33,450 bases of DNA from Bacteroidota bacterium (GTDB lineage Bacteria; Bacteroidota; Bacteroidia; Bacteroidales; DYOH01), in assembly GCA_020048155.1 (NCBI GenBank), contig JAIFMY010000132.1, positions 1 to 33,450 of the forward strand. Reading direction: 5' to 3'. The translations under genes and the position numbers were made by a program. This document shows positions 1 through 8,821 of the stretch, in pieces. The notes under the pieces were generated by a model that ran no database searches, was not told the origin of the DNA, and saw only the letters and a list, made by a program, of their open reading frames with translations. Each line of letters begins with the position of its first letter. Position 1 is the stretch's first letter.

Positions 1-2
1 AT

Positions 3-2123
3 GGGCATGCTTGGGTATATTTGAAAGATAATACAGTAATTGATTTGTTGGAAAACTCTAATACCGGCACCGACACAATATTTTGGAGATATGATGGTAC
101 ACCCCCAACTACCCAACTGACTACCTACCACAAGCAAATTACCAACTCAGATACTGTGTGGTTTTATGTTGCATTCTCTGAACCCGTTTATTATTTTACC
201 ACCGCGAGTATCTCAGCTTCACGCGGGGTAGTTTCTAATTTATCGCAAATGGGTGATATACAGCATTATAAATTTATGATAACAACTGCACCATACGATT
301 GGCACGAAATATTTATAAAATCGGGTGGCGCTGCTGATAAAGCGCGCAACAGCAATGTAAGCTCAAATAAAATAATTATTTATACCGATAAAATTCATCC
401 TTCTGTGGTTCTTTCTTCACCCGAAACAAATCCTACAAATGAAGATTCTTTCAGGGCTTTTCTAACTTTTTCTGAAAAAACTTATGGCATAGATTCTACC
501 GATTTTTATCTCCAGAAATGTAAAGTAAGTAATTTATATACAGAAGATAGTATTCTCTTTTCATTCAATATTCATCCCTTGGTAAATGGAATCATCTCAA
601 TGAATTTACCTGCAGGTGTAGGAGCTGACCATATAGGCAATCTTAACACCGCCAGCTTGTTTTATAGCATAGAATACGATACAATCAGGCCACGAATGAC
701 TATCTATTCGCCTACCGGGAATTTTCAGCACGCCGAATTTACTGCCCGATTCAAATTTGATGAAACGGTACAAGGATTTGGTGATACCTCCATAAGCATC
801 ATCAATGGGACTTTTAAGAATTTTACCATGTCCGCTTCCCAAACTGAGTGGCAAGTAACCGTTGTACCCAATAAAATTGGAGAAGTAATAGTTTCTGCGA
901 GAGAAAATGCTGTTTTGGATAAGGCAGGAAACCGTAGCACAAAACCCACCGATTTGATTGTAAGCTACAACAATGATTCTTTTCAACCCAAAGTGGTTCT
1001 GAGCTCCAATACCCCAAGCCCTACGGCAAGCTCAGAAATTGAAGTAATTATGACATTCAGCGAACCCGTATTCGGACTGACCATTTCCAAAATTCGTACG
1101 CAAAATGCCACTGTTTCAAATTTGCGAATGATAGAAAACGATAGCTTGTGGAGCGTTAAAGTATATCCAGGAACAGATGGTTACATTAAAATTTGGCTCG
1201 ATGCGCAAACTGTATATGATGCAGCTCAGAATTACAGCACGGCATCAAACACTCTTACTTGGTTGGTTGACCTGTCAGCACCCGGTCTTAACATTAGTAC
1301 TACAGCACCAGATACTGGAAATATTCAGCAAATATCTGTTCGATTTGTATTTACTGAAGAAATTACCGGGCTTGATTCTTCCGATTTGAAATGCACCAAT
1401 ATGAATCTCGTATCGCTTACAAGTAGTTCTACACTTGTGTACAGCGCAATATTTCAAATTATTGCAGATGGCGATGCCTCCATATGGGTTACTGAGCAGT
1501 CTGTTATAGATTTAGTTGGAAATGCGAATACACCTTCCAATGTCATTCAGTTGTATTACGATGGTACTCGCCCACAGGCTTATATCAGTTCGTATCATGC
1601 AAAAGATACCATATATACTGATACCCTTACCATCAGGGTTACCTTTAGCGAAAAAATAGATGGATTCAGTTTCAACAATCTTCAGCTTTTCAATGCACAG
1701 GTGGTTGGCATGAATTACGATCCAGTTTTGAAGGCCTATGATATTACGCTTCAAGCTTTAGATTCATTGCAATTCGGAATCACTGCTAAAGTCCCGAGTG
1801 GAGTTTCATATGATAAATGGAACAATCCAAATCTGGCTTCTGATGTTTATGTAAAGTATCTAAACTTTGGCCCCAATGCCATCAATTCCCGAGATTTGCC
1901 ACCCGGGTGGAGGATAGGTTCAGGTTATGAAGTTATTCGCATAGAATCGCCTGCTCACAACGGCAATGCCCAACTCGAGATTTTCGACCTTCAGATGCGT
2001 AGCATATTATCTTACCAAATGGAATCGTCAGAAACCAAAAATATTCAAATAATGAATGGGGTATATTTTATCAGGATTACACAAGACAAATTCGAATACG
2101 GGAAAATGTTGATAGTTCGCTGA
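3..2123 (+). CDS. Secreted Ig-like repeat protein with type IX sorting domain (5' partial)
   Basis: The reading frame is already open at the left edge and the first in-frame start-like codon is a TTG at 21, so the true start lies outside the window. About 700 residues are visible. They contain six imperfect repeats of about 98 residues, starting near visible residues 25, 125, 218, 317, 414 and 514. Each opens with a D-x-x-x-P motif and carries a conserved FSEPV/FSEKI-type strand followed by a V-S-N-L or similar turn, as in bacterial Ig-like (Big) domains. The last roughly 80 residues follow a short linker and contain AQLEIFDLQMRSI, then GVYFIRI and a final KMLIVR, which is the pattern of a T9SS type A C-terminal sorting domain. 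The protein is therefore probably exported by the type IX system and kept at or released from the cell surface. Its ligand is unknown. An adhesin or structural surface protein is the simplest guess. Confidence 0.8.
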   Translation, partial: GHAWVYLKDNTVIDLLENSNTGTDTIFWRYDGTPPTTQLTTYHKQITNSDTVWFYVAFSEPVYYFTTASISASRGVVSNLSQMGDIQHYKFMITTAPYDWHEIFIKSGGAADKARNSNVSSNKIIIYTDKIHPSVVLSSPETNPTNEDSFRAFLTFSEKTYGIDSTDFYLQKCKVSNLYTEDSILFSFNIHPLVNGIISMNLPAGVGADHIGNLNTASLFYSIEYDTIRPRMTIYSPTGNFQHAEFTARFKFDETVQGFGDTSISIINGTFKNFTMSASQTEWQVTVVPNKIGEVIVSARENAVLDKAGNRSTKPTDLIVSYNNDSFQPKVVLSSNTPSPTASSEIEVIMTFSEPVFGLTISKIRTQNATVSNLRMIENDSLWSVKVYPGTDGYIKIWLDAQTVYDAAQNYSTASNTLTWLVDLSAPGLNISTTAPDTGNIQQISVRFVFTEEITGLDSSDLKCTNMNLVSLTSSSTLVYSAIFQIIADGDASIWVTEQSVIDLVGNANTPSNVIQLYYDGTRPQAYISSYHAKDTIYTDTLTIRVTFSEKIDGFSFNNLQLFNAQVVGMNYDPVLKAYDITLQALDSLQFGITAKVPSGVSYDKWNNPNLASDVYVKYLNFGPNAINSRDLPPGWRIGSGYEVIRIESPAHNGNAQLEIFDLQMRSILSYQMESSETKNIQIMNGVYFIRITQDKFEYGKMLIVR

Positions 2124-2192
2124 TAATAAGTATTATAGAATTTGTTTAAAAAAAATTGAAGAATTTAAGTACTCAATAATTCTTACAGTTTC

Positions 2193-2200
2193 TATATTTG
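2193..2200 (+). promoter_or_regulatory. Putative Bacteroidota -7 element upstream of parC
   Basis: TATATTTG matches the TAnnTTTG consensus of the Bacteroidota primary sigma factor exactly. It lies about 79 bases before the parC start. I see no good TTTG at the expected distance upstream, so the -33 element is weak or absent. Confidence 0.4.
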
Positions 2201-2278
2201 CAAGCGTTTTGAATGGTATAAGGTACAAATCTTCCCCCATTTCAAACCTGACTTGTATAATAGAAAACACACAAGATT

Positions 2279-4900
2279 GTGAGTAAAGATATTGATAATC
2301 AGAATAATTCAGAGAATAATCCCACGGATTCTCACAAGCAAGATATACCACTTACCCGCTTATTGAGCGGTATGTACAAAAACTGGTTTCTCGACTACGC
2401 CTCGTATGTAATACTAGAGAGAGCAGTGCCACACCTCAACGATGGATTGAAACCCGTTCAGAGACGTATTTTGCACTCTATGCGCCGTATGGAAGATGGC
2501 AGATACAACAAGGTGGCCAATATCATTGGTCATACCATGCAGTTTCACCCGCATGGCGACGCTTCTATTGGCGATGCACTTACCCAACTCGGGCAAAAAG
2601 AACTTCTCATAGACATGCAAGGCAACTGGGGAAATATTTTCACTGGTGACAATGCTGCAGCACCACGTTATATAGAGGCCAGACTTTCAAAGTTTGCTCT
2701 CGATGTAGCTTTCAATCCTAAAACAACAAGCTGGAAACCATCCTACGATGGCCGCAATAAGGAGCCCATACAGTTGCCTATGAAGTTTCCGCTGCTGCTT
2801 GCACAAGGCGTAGAAGGGATAGCAGTAGGTCTGGCTTCAAAAATTCTCCCTCACAATTTTATCGAACTCATAGATGCCTCTGTAGCACACCTCAGAAATC
2901 AGCCTTTTGAGCTATACCCAGATTTTCCTACCGGTGGATATTGCGATGCCGGCAGGTACAACGATGGGCTTAGAGGCGGCAAAGTAAGGGTTCGTGCAAA
3001 AATCGAAAAACTCGACAAAAAGACATTGGTGATCAAAGATATACCTTTCGGGACTACAACTACTTCGCTCATTGATTCCATTTTGGCAGCGAATGAAAAA
3101 GGCAAAATTAAAATTCGGAAGATAGATGATAATACTGCCGAATTTGTTGAGATACTGGTACATCTGGGCATGAATGTGACCCCAGACCAGACCATTGATG
3201 CGCTTTATGCATTTACTGATTGCGAAGTGTCTATTTCACCAAACTCTACGGTAATTGAGGACGATAAACCCAAGTTTCTGGGAGTTACCACCATGCTGAA
3301 ACATTCGACTGAGCGCACCCGCGATTTGTTGAAACTCGAATTGGAAATAAGATTGCACGAACTGGGTGAAGATTGGCATTTTTCTTCGCTCGAAAAGATA
3401 TTCATCGAAAAACGGATATACCGCAACATAGAGGAGTGCGAAACATGGGAAGCCATAATTGAAACCATTGACAAAGGACTTGCTCCTTACAAAAAGCTTT
3501 TCTACAGAACCATTACCACCGAAGATATTACCAAACTCACCGAAATTCGTATAAAGAGAATTTCCAAGTTCGATGCTTTTCAGGCCGATGAGCATATAAA
3601 AGGGCTTGAAAATGAGATGAAAAAGGTGCAGAACAACATTGATCACATCACCGATTATGCCATAAAGTATTTTGAGGAAATAAAGCGGAAGTACGCACCA
3701 GGCCGCGAGCGCAAAACGGTTCTCCGCAGTTTCGATACCATTGAAGCTACGCAGGTAGTGGTGGCAAACCAGAAACTATACGTAAACCGCGAGGAAGGTT
3801 TTGTAGGTACTGGACTTAAAAAAGATGAGTTTGTAGCCGATTGTTCTGATATCGACGATATTATTGTTTTCCGTCGCGATGGAAAGTATTTCATTACCAA
3901 AGTGGCCGAAAAAGTATTTATTGGAAAACAAATCATACATGTGGGAATTTTCAGGAAAAGCGACGAACGAACAATCTACAACGCCATTTACCTCGATGGG
4001 AAAAGTGGTGTAGCTTACGTGAAGCGTTTTTCGGTAACATCAGTTACCCGAGACAAAGAATACGATATAAGCAAAGGAGAACAGCATTCCAGGGTATTGT
4101 ACTTTAGTGCCAACCCCAATGGCGAGGCCGAAACGGTAAAAATTACACTTAAGCCACGTCCAAGGCTCAAAAAGCTGCAATTTGAATTCGATTTTAGTTC
4201 AATAGAAATAAAGGGACGTTCTTCTATCGGGAATATTCTTAGCCGAAATCCTATTCACAAAATTGTACTTTCAGGTGCCGGTAGGAGTACCCTTGGCGGG
4301 CACAAAATTTGGTTCGATGCCGATGTACATCGCATCAACAACGATTCCAGAGGAAAGTACCTGGGCGAGTTTAAAGACGATGAGAAAATTGTAGTATTCA
4401 GCAATTCAGGATATTATCAGTTTACTTCATTCGAGCTTACCAACCACTATCCTTCCGATGTTTGCTTTATTGCCAAGTACGATGTGGATCAGGTTTTTAC
4501 CGCCATTTATTTTGATGGCGAGCAAAATACATATTTTGTGAAACGTTTTGCCGCTGAATACTCAGATAAGGATACCGTATTCATAAGCGAACATCCTGCT
4601 TCTAAATTATTCAGTATATTGGATTATGATGATCCAAGTATTGAAGTAGCATGGGGGGGATTGCAATCCAAATTGCCTGCCGAAACCATCAACCTCACTG
4701 AGTTTGTTCCAGTGAAAGGTGCAAAGGCTAAGGGCAAACGCTTGTCGACCAATACAGTAGCCGAGATAAAAGTACTAGAACCCTTTGTCGATGAAGAATC
4801 GGAAGATGAGCCTATAGAAATAAATTTTATAAGGTATGGCGATGATGGTGAGATAATTGAATCGGGGCAAATTTCCGAGGAAAGTACCGACGAGGAATAG
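2279..4900 (+). CDS. parC: DNA topoisomerase IV subunit A
   Basis: This is the DNA-cleaving subunit of the type II topoisomerase that decatenates daughter chromosomes. It is 873 residues long, in the range of Bacteroidota ParC. The GyrA/ParC cleavage domain occupies about residues 25-430. The catalytic tyrosine is Y131, in APRYIEARLS, next to R130. The quinolone-determining stretch is HPHGDASIGDA (90-100). After a coiled-coil arm, a beta-pinwheel-like C-terminal domain occupies about 500-820, ending in a very acidic tail. The start is GTG at 2279. No better ATG precedes the conserved region. The stop is two bases before aroK, so the two are probably co-transcribed. The partner parE is not in the window. 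The residue equivalent to E. coli GyrA Ser83 is Ala95, which I believe is common in this lineage rather than a recent resistance mutation. ParC is preferred over GyrA because of the extended acidic tail and sequence style, but this was not tested against a database. Confidence 0.93.
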   Translation: MSKDIDNQNNSENNPTDSHKQDIPLTRLLSGMYKNWFLDYASYVILERAVPHLNDGLKPVQRRILHSMRRMEDGRYNKVANIIGHTMQFHPHGDASIGDALTQLGQKELLIDMQGNWGNIFTGDNAAAPRYIEARLSKFALDVAFNPKTTSWKPSYDGRNKEPIQLPMKFPLLLAQGVEGIAVGLASKILPHNFIELIDASVAHLRNQPFELYPDFPTGGYCDAGRYNDGLRGGKVRVRAKIEKLDKKTLVIKDIPFGTTTTSLIDSILAANEKGKIKIRKIDDNTAEFVEILVHLGMNVTPDQTIDALYAFTDCEVSISPNSTVIEDDKPKFLGVTTMLKHSTERTRDLLKLELEIRLHELGEDWHFSSLEKIFIEKRIYRNIEECETWEAIIETIDKGLAPYKKLFYRTITTEDITKLTEIRIKRISKFDAFQADEHIKGLENEMKKVQNNIDHITDYAIKYFEEIKRKYAPGRERKTVLRSFDTIEATQVVVANQKLYVNREEGFVGTGLKKDEFVADCSDIDDIIVFRRDGKYFITKVAEKVFIGKQIIHVGIFRKSDERTIYNAIYLDGKSGVAYVKRFSVTSVTRDKEYDISKGEQHSRVLYFSANPNGEAETVKITLKPRPRLKKLQFEFDFSSIEIKGRSSIGNILSRNPIHKIVLSGAGRSTLGGHKIWFDADVHRINNDSRGKYLGEFKDDEKIVVFSNSGYYQFTSFELTNHYPSDVCFIAKYDVDQVFTAIYFDGEQNTYFVKRFAAEYSDKDTVFISEHPASKLFSILDYDDPSIEVAWGGLQSKLPAETINLTEFVPVKGAKAKGKRLSTNTVAEIKVLEPFVDEESEDEPIEINFIRYGDDGEIIESGQISEESTDEE

Positions 4901-4902
4901 GC

Positions 4903-5424
4903 ATGAAAACGGCACCTGAGAGAATATACTTGGTGGGTTATATGGGGAGCGGAAAAACTACCATTGGCAGAAGACTCGCTAGCAGACTCGATTTTAAGTT
5001 TATAGACCTCGATCAAAGAATAGAAGAAGAAAACCACATGAGCATAAATACCATTTTCGACAGATTTGGTGAACCTCATTTCAGAGATTTAGAACGTGTG
5101 GCACTCTTCGACACTTTCAAACTAAACAAACTTGTGGTAGCTACAGGTGGCGGTACACCTTGTTTCTTTGACAATATGCAGCAAATTGTCAAAAATGGGC
5201 TTAGTATTTACATTCAATTGCCAGTAGCTGTGCTTGCCGACAGACTAACAAATGCGCGCAATAGCCGCCCGCTTATAAAGGAGCATGCCGATTTGAAATC
5301 GTATATAAATGAAATGCTGAATGTGCGAATGGCTTATTATAATCAGGCACATATCATAGTCGACGGGCTTAACTTACAGGTGGACAACCTGATGAATCTG
5401 ATCAAGATTTCGACTGAATACTAA
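4903..5424 (+). CDS. aroK: Shikimate kinase
   Basis: This cytoplasmic enzyme phosphorylates shikimate to shikimate 3-phosphate with ATP, the fifth step of chorismate synthesis. At 173 residues it has the usual family length. The Walker A loop is GYMGSGKTT (12-20). The D-x-D shikimate/Mg site is D35 and D37. R61 and the GGG triplet (82-84) are the other substrate contacts. The lid carries the R122-P-L motif, and R142 is the conserved C-terminal arginine. The ATG lies two bases after the parC stop, so translation is probably coupled to parC. It ends only two bases before the stop codon of the convergent H-NOX gene, which leaves no room for a separate terminator. Confidence 0.95.
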   Translation: MKTAPERIYLVGYMGSGKTTIGRRLASRLDFKFIDLDQRIEEENHMSINTIFDRFGEPHFRDLERVALFDTFKLNKLVVATGGGTPCFFDNMQQIVKNGLSIYIQLPVAVLADRLTNARNSRPLIKEHADLKSYINEMLNVRMAYYNQAHIIVDGLNLQVDNLMNLIKISTEY

Positions 5425-5426
5425 AC

Positions 5427-5951
5427 CTATTTCTGAAAAATCAGGCGTACTTGTTCGTTCGAAATCTTTTCGATACCAATTTTCTCATTGAATTTTTTCG
5501 CCATTCCTTTTACTATGCTTATATAAATGTCTATCAGGCCACGGTGCGAAATGTATTTCACTACTATTTGCTTTTCCGACACATGTTCAAATTCAAAACG
5601 GGGTGGGCGCGCACCTTCCATATTGCTGGTGGTGGCTTTGTGTATTTCGTTCAGTTTGAGTATAAGTTCTCTGGCCGATTTTATCTGATTGAAATAATGG
5701 CCATACAATTTCGGAGTATATACATTTATCCAGTATTCGCCGAATAAATCAAACACTTCTTGCTGGCTTTTTCCCGTAACTTCGCAGGTAGACCCCATTA
5801 TTTTTATTACATGTTCATCGGCAACATCGCTACCCGGCAGAAAAATCTGATGTTTTGTAAATCCACTTTTTTCAAGAATCTGAATCCAAATTTGCTTTCC
5901 GGCGGCACTCATTATCAGTTCTTCAATACATTTTACTATCACACCTTTCAT
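5427..5951 (-). CDS. Stand-alone H-NOX (haem NO-binding) protein
   Basis: This is a soluble haem-based gas sensor of the HNOB/H-NOX family, 174 residues and a single domain. The proximal haem ligand is H104 in LNEIHKATT. The haem-propionate motif Y-x-S-x-R is Y133-I-S135-H-R137. The conserved proline that distorts the haem is P117 in ARPPRF. All of these sit at a constant +2 offset from Thermoanaerobacter tengcongensis H-NOX (H102, P115, Y131/S133/R135), so alignment by eye is secure. The distal Tyr140 that stabilises bound O2 in that protein is I142 here, which predicts an NO-selective sensor. No histidine kinase or cyclic-di-GMP enzyme is adjacent, so its output partner is unknown. The ATG at 5951 starts directly with the conserved MKG motif of the family. 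Confidence 0.92.
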   Translation of the reverse strand: MKGVIVKCIEELIMSAAGKQIWIQILEKSGFTKHQIFLPGSDVADEHVIKIMGSTCEVTGKSQQEVFDLFGEYWINVYTPKLYGHYFNQIKSARELILKLNEIHKATTSNMEGARPPRFEFEHVSEKQIVVKYISHRGLIDIYISIVKGMAKKFNEKIGIEKISNEQVRLIFQK

Positions 5952-6171
5952 GGTAAAAACAAATTTTTGTACAACATCAAGTAAGTAATTATTTAAAATA
6001 AAAGGAAAAATATATCATTTAATCCTTTACATGCAAGCGCTTTTTTTTTAATGGGCAATTCTATGAACTAAAACGAAGTTTCATTCAATTTTTATCGGTG
6101 ACGAAATATGAATCGATTTATGACAATCCGGTTAAATATAAACAATGATAAATTGATAAATAATTAATATA

Positions 6172-6193
6172 GGAATTATTGGCCAGTTATTCC
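6172..6193. promoter_or_regulatory. Imperfect 22-bp palindrome, candidate operator
   Basis: This block reads GGAAT...TGGCCA...ATTCC and matches its own reverse complement at 18 of 22 positions, centred on TGGCCA. It overlaps the possible -33 TTG of the downstream dehydrogenase gene. The rest of the 294-base gap between the divergent H-NOX and dehydrogenase genes is AT-rich, and I see no gene in it. Confidence 0.35.
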
Positions 6194-6210
6194 AAAATTT
6201 TATTACTTTG
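6179..6210 (+). promoter_or_regulatory. Weak putative promoter of the polyamine genes
   Basis: TTG at 6179-6181 is followed after 21 bases by TTACTTTG (6203-6210). This differs at one position from TAnnTTTG, and the spacer is two bases longer than usual. It would give a leader of about 30 bases before the ATG at 6246. Confidence 0.3.
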
Positions 6211-6245
6211 TGCTTAAAGTTTTAACCTTAAAATAAAGAAAATAG

Positions 6246-7439
6246 ATGAGCAAAGTATTACTTATAGGTGCAGGAGGTGTAGGAACCGTAGTTGCCCATA
6301 AAATGGCACAAATGCCGGAAGTATTTACTGAGATTTTGCTGGCTAGCCGTACCCGATCAAAATGCGATGCCATAGCCAACGCCATAGGTTCAGACCGTAT
6401 AAAAACTGCTGCCATTGACGCTGAAAACGTGCCCGAATTGGTAAAACTTATCAAATCATTTGGTCCGGATTTGGTAGTAAACGTAGCATTGCCATACCAG
6501 GATTTGCCCATTATGGATGCTTGCCTCGAAACCGGAGTAAGCTACTTGGATACCGCCAACTATGAACCTAAAGAGGAAGCCAAGTTTGAATACAAATGGC
6601 AATGGGTTTACCATGATAAGTTCAAAGAGAAAGGCATAACTGCCATACTCGGTTGTGGATTTGACCCAGGAGTTACCAATGTGTTTACTGCATATGCCGC
6701 CAAGCATCATTTCGATGAAATTCATACACTCGATATTGTAGACTGCAACGCCGGAGACCATGGCAAACCTTTTGCTACCAATTTCAATCCTGAGATAAAT
6801 ATCAGAGAGGTGACCCAACGTGGTAAATATTTTGAAAATGGCCAATGGGTAGAAACCAATCCGCACGAAATACATCGTCCACTTAACTATCCGGGTATCG
6901 GCCCCAAGGAGTCTTATCTGATATATCATGAAGAATTGGAATCGCTTGTAAAGCATTTCCCTACACTCAAAAAAGCTCGTTTCTGGATGACATTCGGACA
7001 GGAGTATCTTACACATTTACGTGTGATTCAGAATATTGGTATGGCAGGTATAGAACCAGTGATGTATAACGGAATGGAAATAGTGCCTATTCAGTTTCTG
7101 AAAGCAGTATTGCCCAATCCCGGCGACTTGGGAGAAAACTATAAAGGCTGGACTTCAATAGGATGCCGCATAAAAGGTATAAAAAACGGGAAGGAAAAAA
7201 CCTATTACGTGTACAACAATTGCAGCCACGAAGAATCGTATAAAGAAACCGGAACACAAGCTGTTAGCTACACCACAGGTGTGCCTGCTGCCATAGGTGC
7301 TATGATGTATTTGCAAGGCTTATGGAAAAAACCAGGCGTATTCAATGTTGAGCAAATGAATCCCGATCCGTTTATGGAGCAACTCAACAAACGCGGATTG
7401 CCATGGGTCGAATTGCATGATCTGGATTTAGAATTTTAA
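6246..7439 (+). CDS. Carboxynorspermidine/carboxyspermidine dehydrogenase (saccharopine dehydrogenase family)
   Basis: This cytoplasmic NADPH-dependent enzyme is predicted to condense aspartate semialdehyde with putrescine or diaminopropane to give carboxyspermidine or carboxynorspermidine. It is 397 residues long. The N-terminal Rossmann fold has G8-A-G10-G-V-G13. The central part contains ILGCGFDPGVTN and DIVDCNAGDHGKP, which are typical of the carboxynorspermidine branch of the family. The assignment rests strongly on the next gene, nspC, which catalyses the following step. In Bacteroidota the pair normally makes spermidine rather than norspermidine, so carboxyspermidine is the more likely product; that is inference from family knowledge. 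The ATG at 6246 is followed at once by the strand leading to the glycine-rich loop. Confidence 0.9.
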   Translation: MSKVLLIGAGGVGTVVAHKMAQMPEVFTEILLASRTRSKCDAIANAIGSDRIKTAAIDAENVPELVKLIKSFGPDLVVNVALPYQDLPIMDACLETGVSYLDTANYEPKEEAKFEYKWQWVYHDKFKEKGITAILGCGFDPGVTNVFTAYAAKHHFDEIHTLDIVDCNAGDHGKPFATNFNPEINIREVTQRGKYFENGQWVETNPHEIHRPLNYPGIGPKESYLIYHEELESLVKHFPTLKKARFWMTFGQEYLTHLRVIQNIGMAGIEPVMYNGMEIVPIQFLKAVLPNPGDLGENYKGWTSIGCRIKGIKNGKEKTYYVYNNCSHEESYKETGTQAVSYTTGVPAAIGAMMYLQGLWKKPGVFNVEQMNPDPFMEQLNKRGLPWVELHDLDLEF

Positions 7440-7484
7440 TATTTGAGATTATTGCCAACCTTTTGCGCACTATCTCGTATAAAG

Positions 7485-7543
7485 CGTGGTTCATATAGAG
7501 GGTTTTGATTGAAAAATCTATATATCTGAACCACGTTTTTTTT
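7485..7543 (+). terminator. Strong hairpin and T-tract between the two polyamine genes
   Basis: CGTGGTTCA (7485-7493) pairs perfectly with TGAACCACG (7527-7535). The stem is extended by TATA pairing past a one-base bulge, and eight T residues follow directly. This is a classic intrinsic terminator shape. It lies 46 bases after the dehydrogenase stop and only 36 bases before nspC, so it may reduce or gate read-through within the operon. Confidence 0.8.
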
Positions 7544-7579
7544 AGTACACCCCAAACAACAAAAAATATATAACTGCAT

Positions 7580-8713
7580 ATGAATTTTGACCAAATACCT
7601 TCACCTGCTTATGTGATAGATGAAAATAAACTTACCGCTAATTTGGAACTTATAAGTAATGTTGCCAAAAAAGCGGGAGTTGAAATCATTGTTGCCCTAA
7701 AGGCTTTTGCCGGGTGGAGAATGTTTCCGCTAATGAACAATTATATAAAAGGTGGTGCAGCAAGTGGCTTACAGGAAGCACGTCTTATACACGATGAGAT
7801 GCATACACCAGCACATACTTATTCGCCCGCTTTTGCCGAAAAGGATTTTAATGAAGTACTCAAGTATAGCAATCATATTATATTCAATTCATTATCGCAA
7901 TTCCATAAGTTTCTGCCTCTTATTCAGAAACATGAGCATCCCATTGAAATTGGTTTGCGCATAAACCCTGAATTTTCGGAAGTAACTACTGCCATATACA
8001 ATGCCTGCACACCGGGCAGCCGACTTGGTATGAGCATCGATAATATGCCTGAAACTTTGCCGGCTGAAATTACCGGCTTACATTTTCATGCACTTTGTGA
8101 GTCAGATTCGCACAACCTGGAGCATACACTCAAAGTAGTAGAGCAAAAATTTGGAAAATATTTTTCTTCCCTGAAATGGATAAATATGGGAGGGGGACAT
8201 CTGATGACTCGTAAAGGCTACGATACGGAACATTTGGTGAAAGTACTCACTGATTTTAAAGCTAAACATAATCTGAAGGTAATCATGGAGCCGGGAAGCG
8301 CATTTACATGGGAAACCGGTGTTTTGGTGGCCACTGTTTTAGATATAGTAAGCTACAAGGGGCTTCATACAGCCATACTCGATGTTTCTTTTACGGCACA
8401 TATGCCCGACTGCCTCGAAATGCCTTACAAACCACGTATAAGGGGCGCCAAAGAACCCGGCGAGGCACCCTACAGCTACCGAATGGGGGGAGTAAGTTGC
8501 CTTTCAGGCGATTTTATGGGCGACTGGGCTTTTGACCATGAGTTACAAGTAGGCGAAAAACTTATTTTTGAAGATATGATACACTATACTATGGTGAAGA
8601 CCACCACTTTCAATGGTGTTGCGCATCCTGAAATTGGGCTCTGGTCCAAAGATGACCACTATACCAGTTTGCGTAAATTTACATACTTCGATTATAAAAA
8701 CCGTATGATGTAA
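7580..8713 (+). CDS. nspC: Carboxynorspermidine/carboxyspermidine decarboxylase
   Basis: This PLP enzyme decarboxylates carboxyspermidine (or carboxynorspermidine) to spermidine (or norspermidine), the last step of the aspartate-semialdehyde polyamine route. It is 377 residues, the usual length, with the alanine-racemase-like fold. The PLP lysine is K41 in IVALKAFAG. The phosphate-binding glycines are GGG 204-206 and the EPGS motif is 237-240. The C-terminal catalytic cysteine and aspartate are C307 and D311 in VSCLSGDFMGDW. The motif HMPDCLEMPYKPR (274-286) is characteristic of the NspC family and separates it from diaminopimelate decarboxylase. It follows its partner dehydrogenase after a terminator-like hairpin. 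No separate promoter is visible in the 36 bases after that hairpin. Confidence 0.95.
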   Translation: MNFDQIPSPAYVIDENKLTANLELISNVAKKAGVEIIVALKAFAGWRMFPLMNNYIKGGAASGLQEARLIHDEMHTPAHTYSPAFAEKDFNEVLKYSNHIIFNSLSQFHKFLPLIQKHEHPIEIGLRINPEFSEVTTAIYNACTPGSRLGMSIDNMPETLPAEITGLHFHALCESDSHNLEHTLKVVEQKFGKYFSSLKWINMGGGHLMTRKGYDTEHLVKVLTDFKAKHNLKVIMEPGSAFTWETGVLVATVLDIVSYKGLHTAILDVSFTAHMPDCLEMPYKPRIRGAKEPGEAPYSYRMGGVSCLSGDFMGDWAFDHELQVGEKLIFEDMIHYTMVKTTTFNGVAHPEIGLWSKDDHYTSLRKFTYFDYKNRMM

Positions 8714-8743
8714 AAACTAAATTTGAAGGCTGATTAAAAATAT

Positions 8744-8775
8744 TTTGGCTGTTAGCAATTTGTTATGTATATTTA
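8744..8775 (+). promoter_or_regulatory. Putative promoter of the TPR gene
   Basis: TTTG (8744-8747) is followed after 20 bases by TATATTTA (8768-8775). This differs from TAnnTTTG only in the last base, and the spacer is one base longer than the best matches in this window. The leader would be about 40 bases. Confidence 0.42.
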
Positions 8776-8821
8776 GATGATAGATGTTTTTGTTGGGAAA
8801 CTATAATGTTTAGGTTTAGTT

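Noticed and set aside
2551-2580. ParC Ala95 in place of the Ser83-equivalent as a sign of acquired quinolone resistance
   Set aside because: The surrounding motif HPHGDASIGDA is, as far as I know, normal for Bacteroidota ParC, so it is probably ancestral.
5420-5430. Only two bases between the convergent aroK and H-NOX stop codons as a possible assembly artefact
   Set aside because: Both proteins are full length with complete motifs, and a similar three-base gap separates the genes at 19923/19927, so tight packing is normal here.
6033-6040. AAGCGCTT palindrome followed by a T-run in the H-NOX/dehydrogenase gap
   Set aside because: The stem has no loop and is too short for a terminator. It may be a chance 8-bp palindrome, and it lies upstream of both divergent genes.
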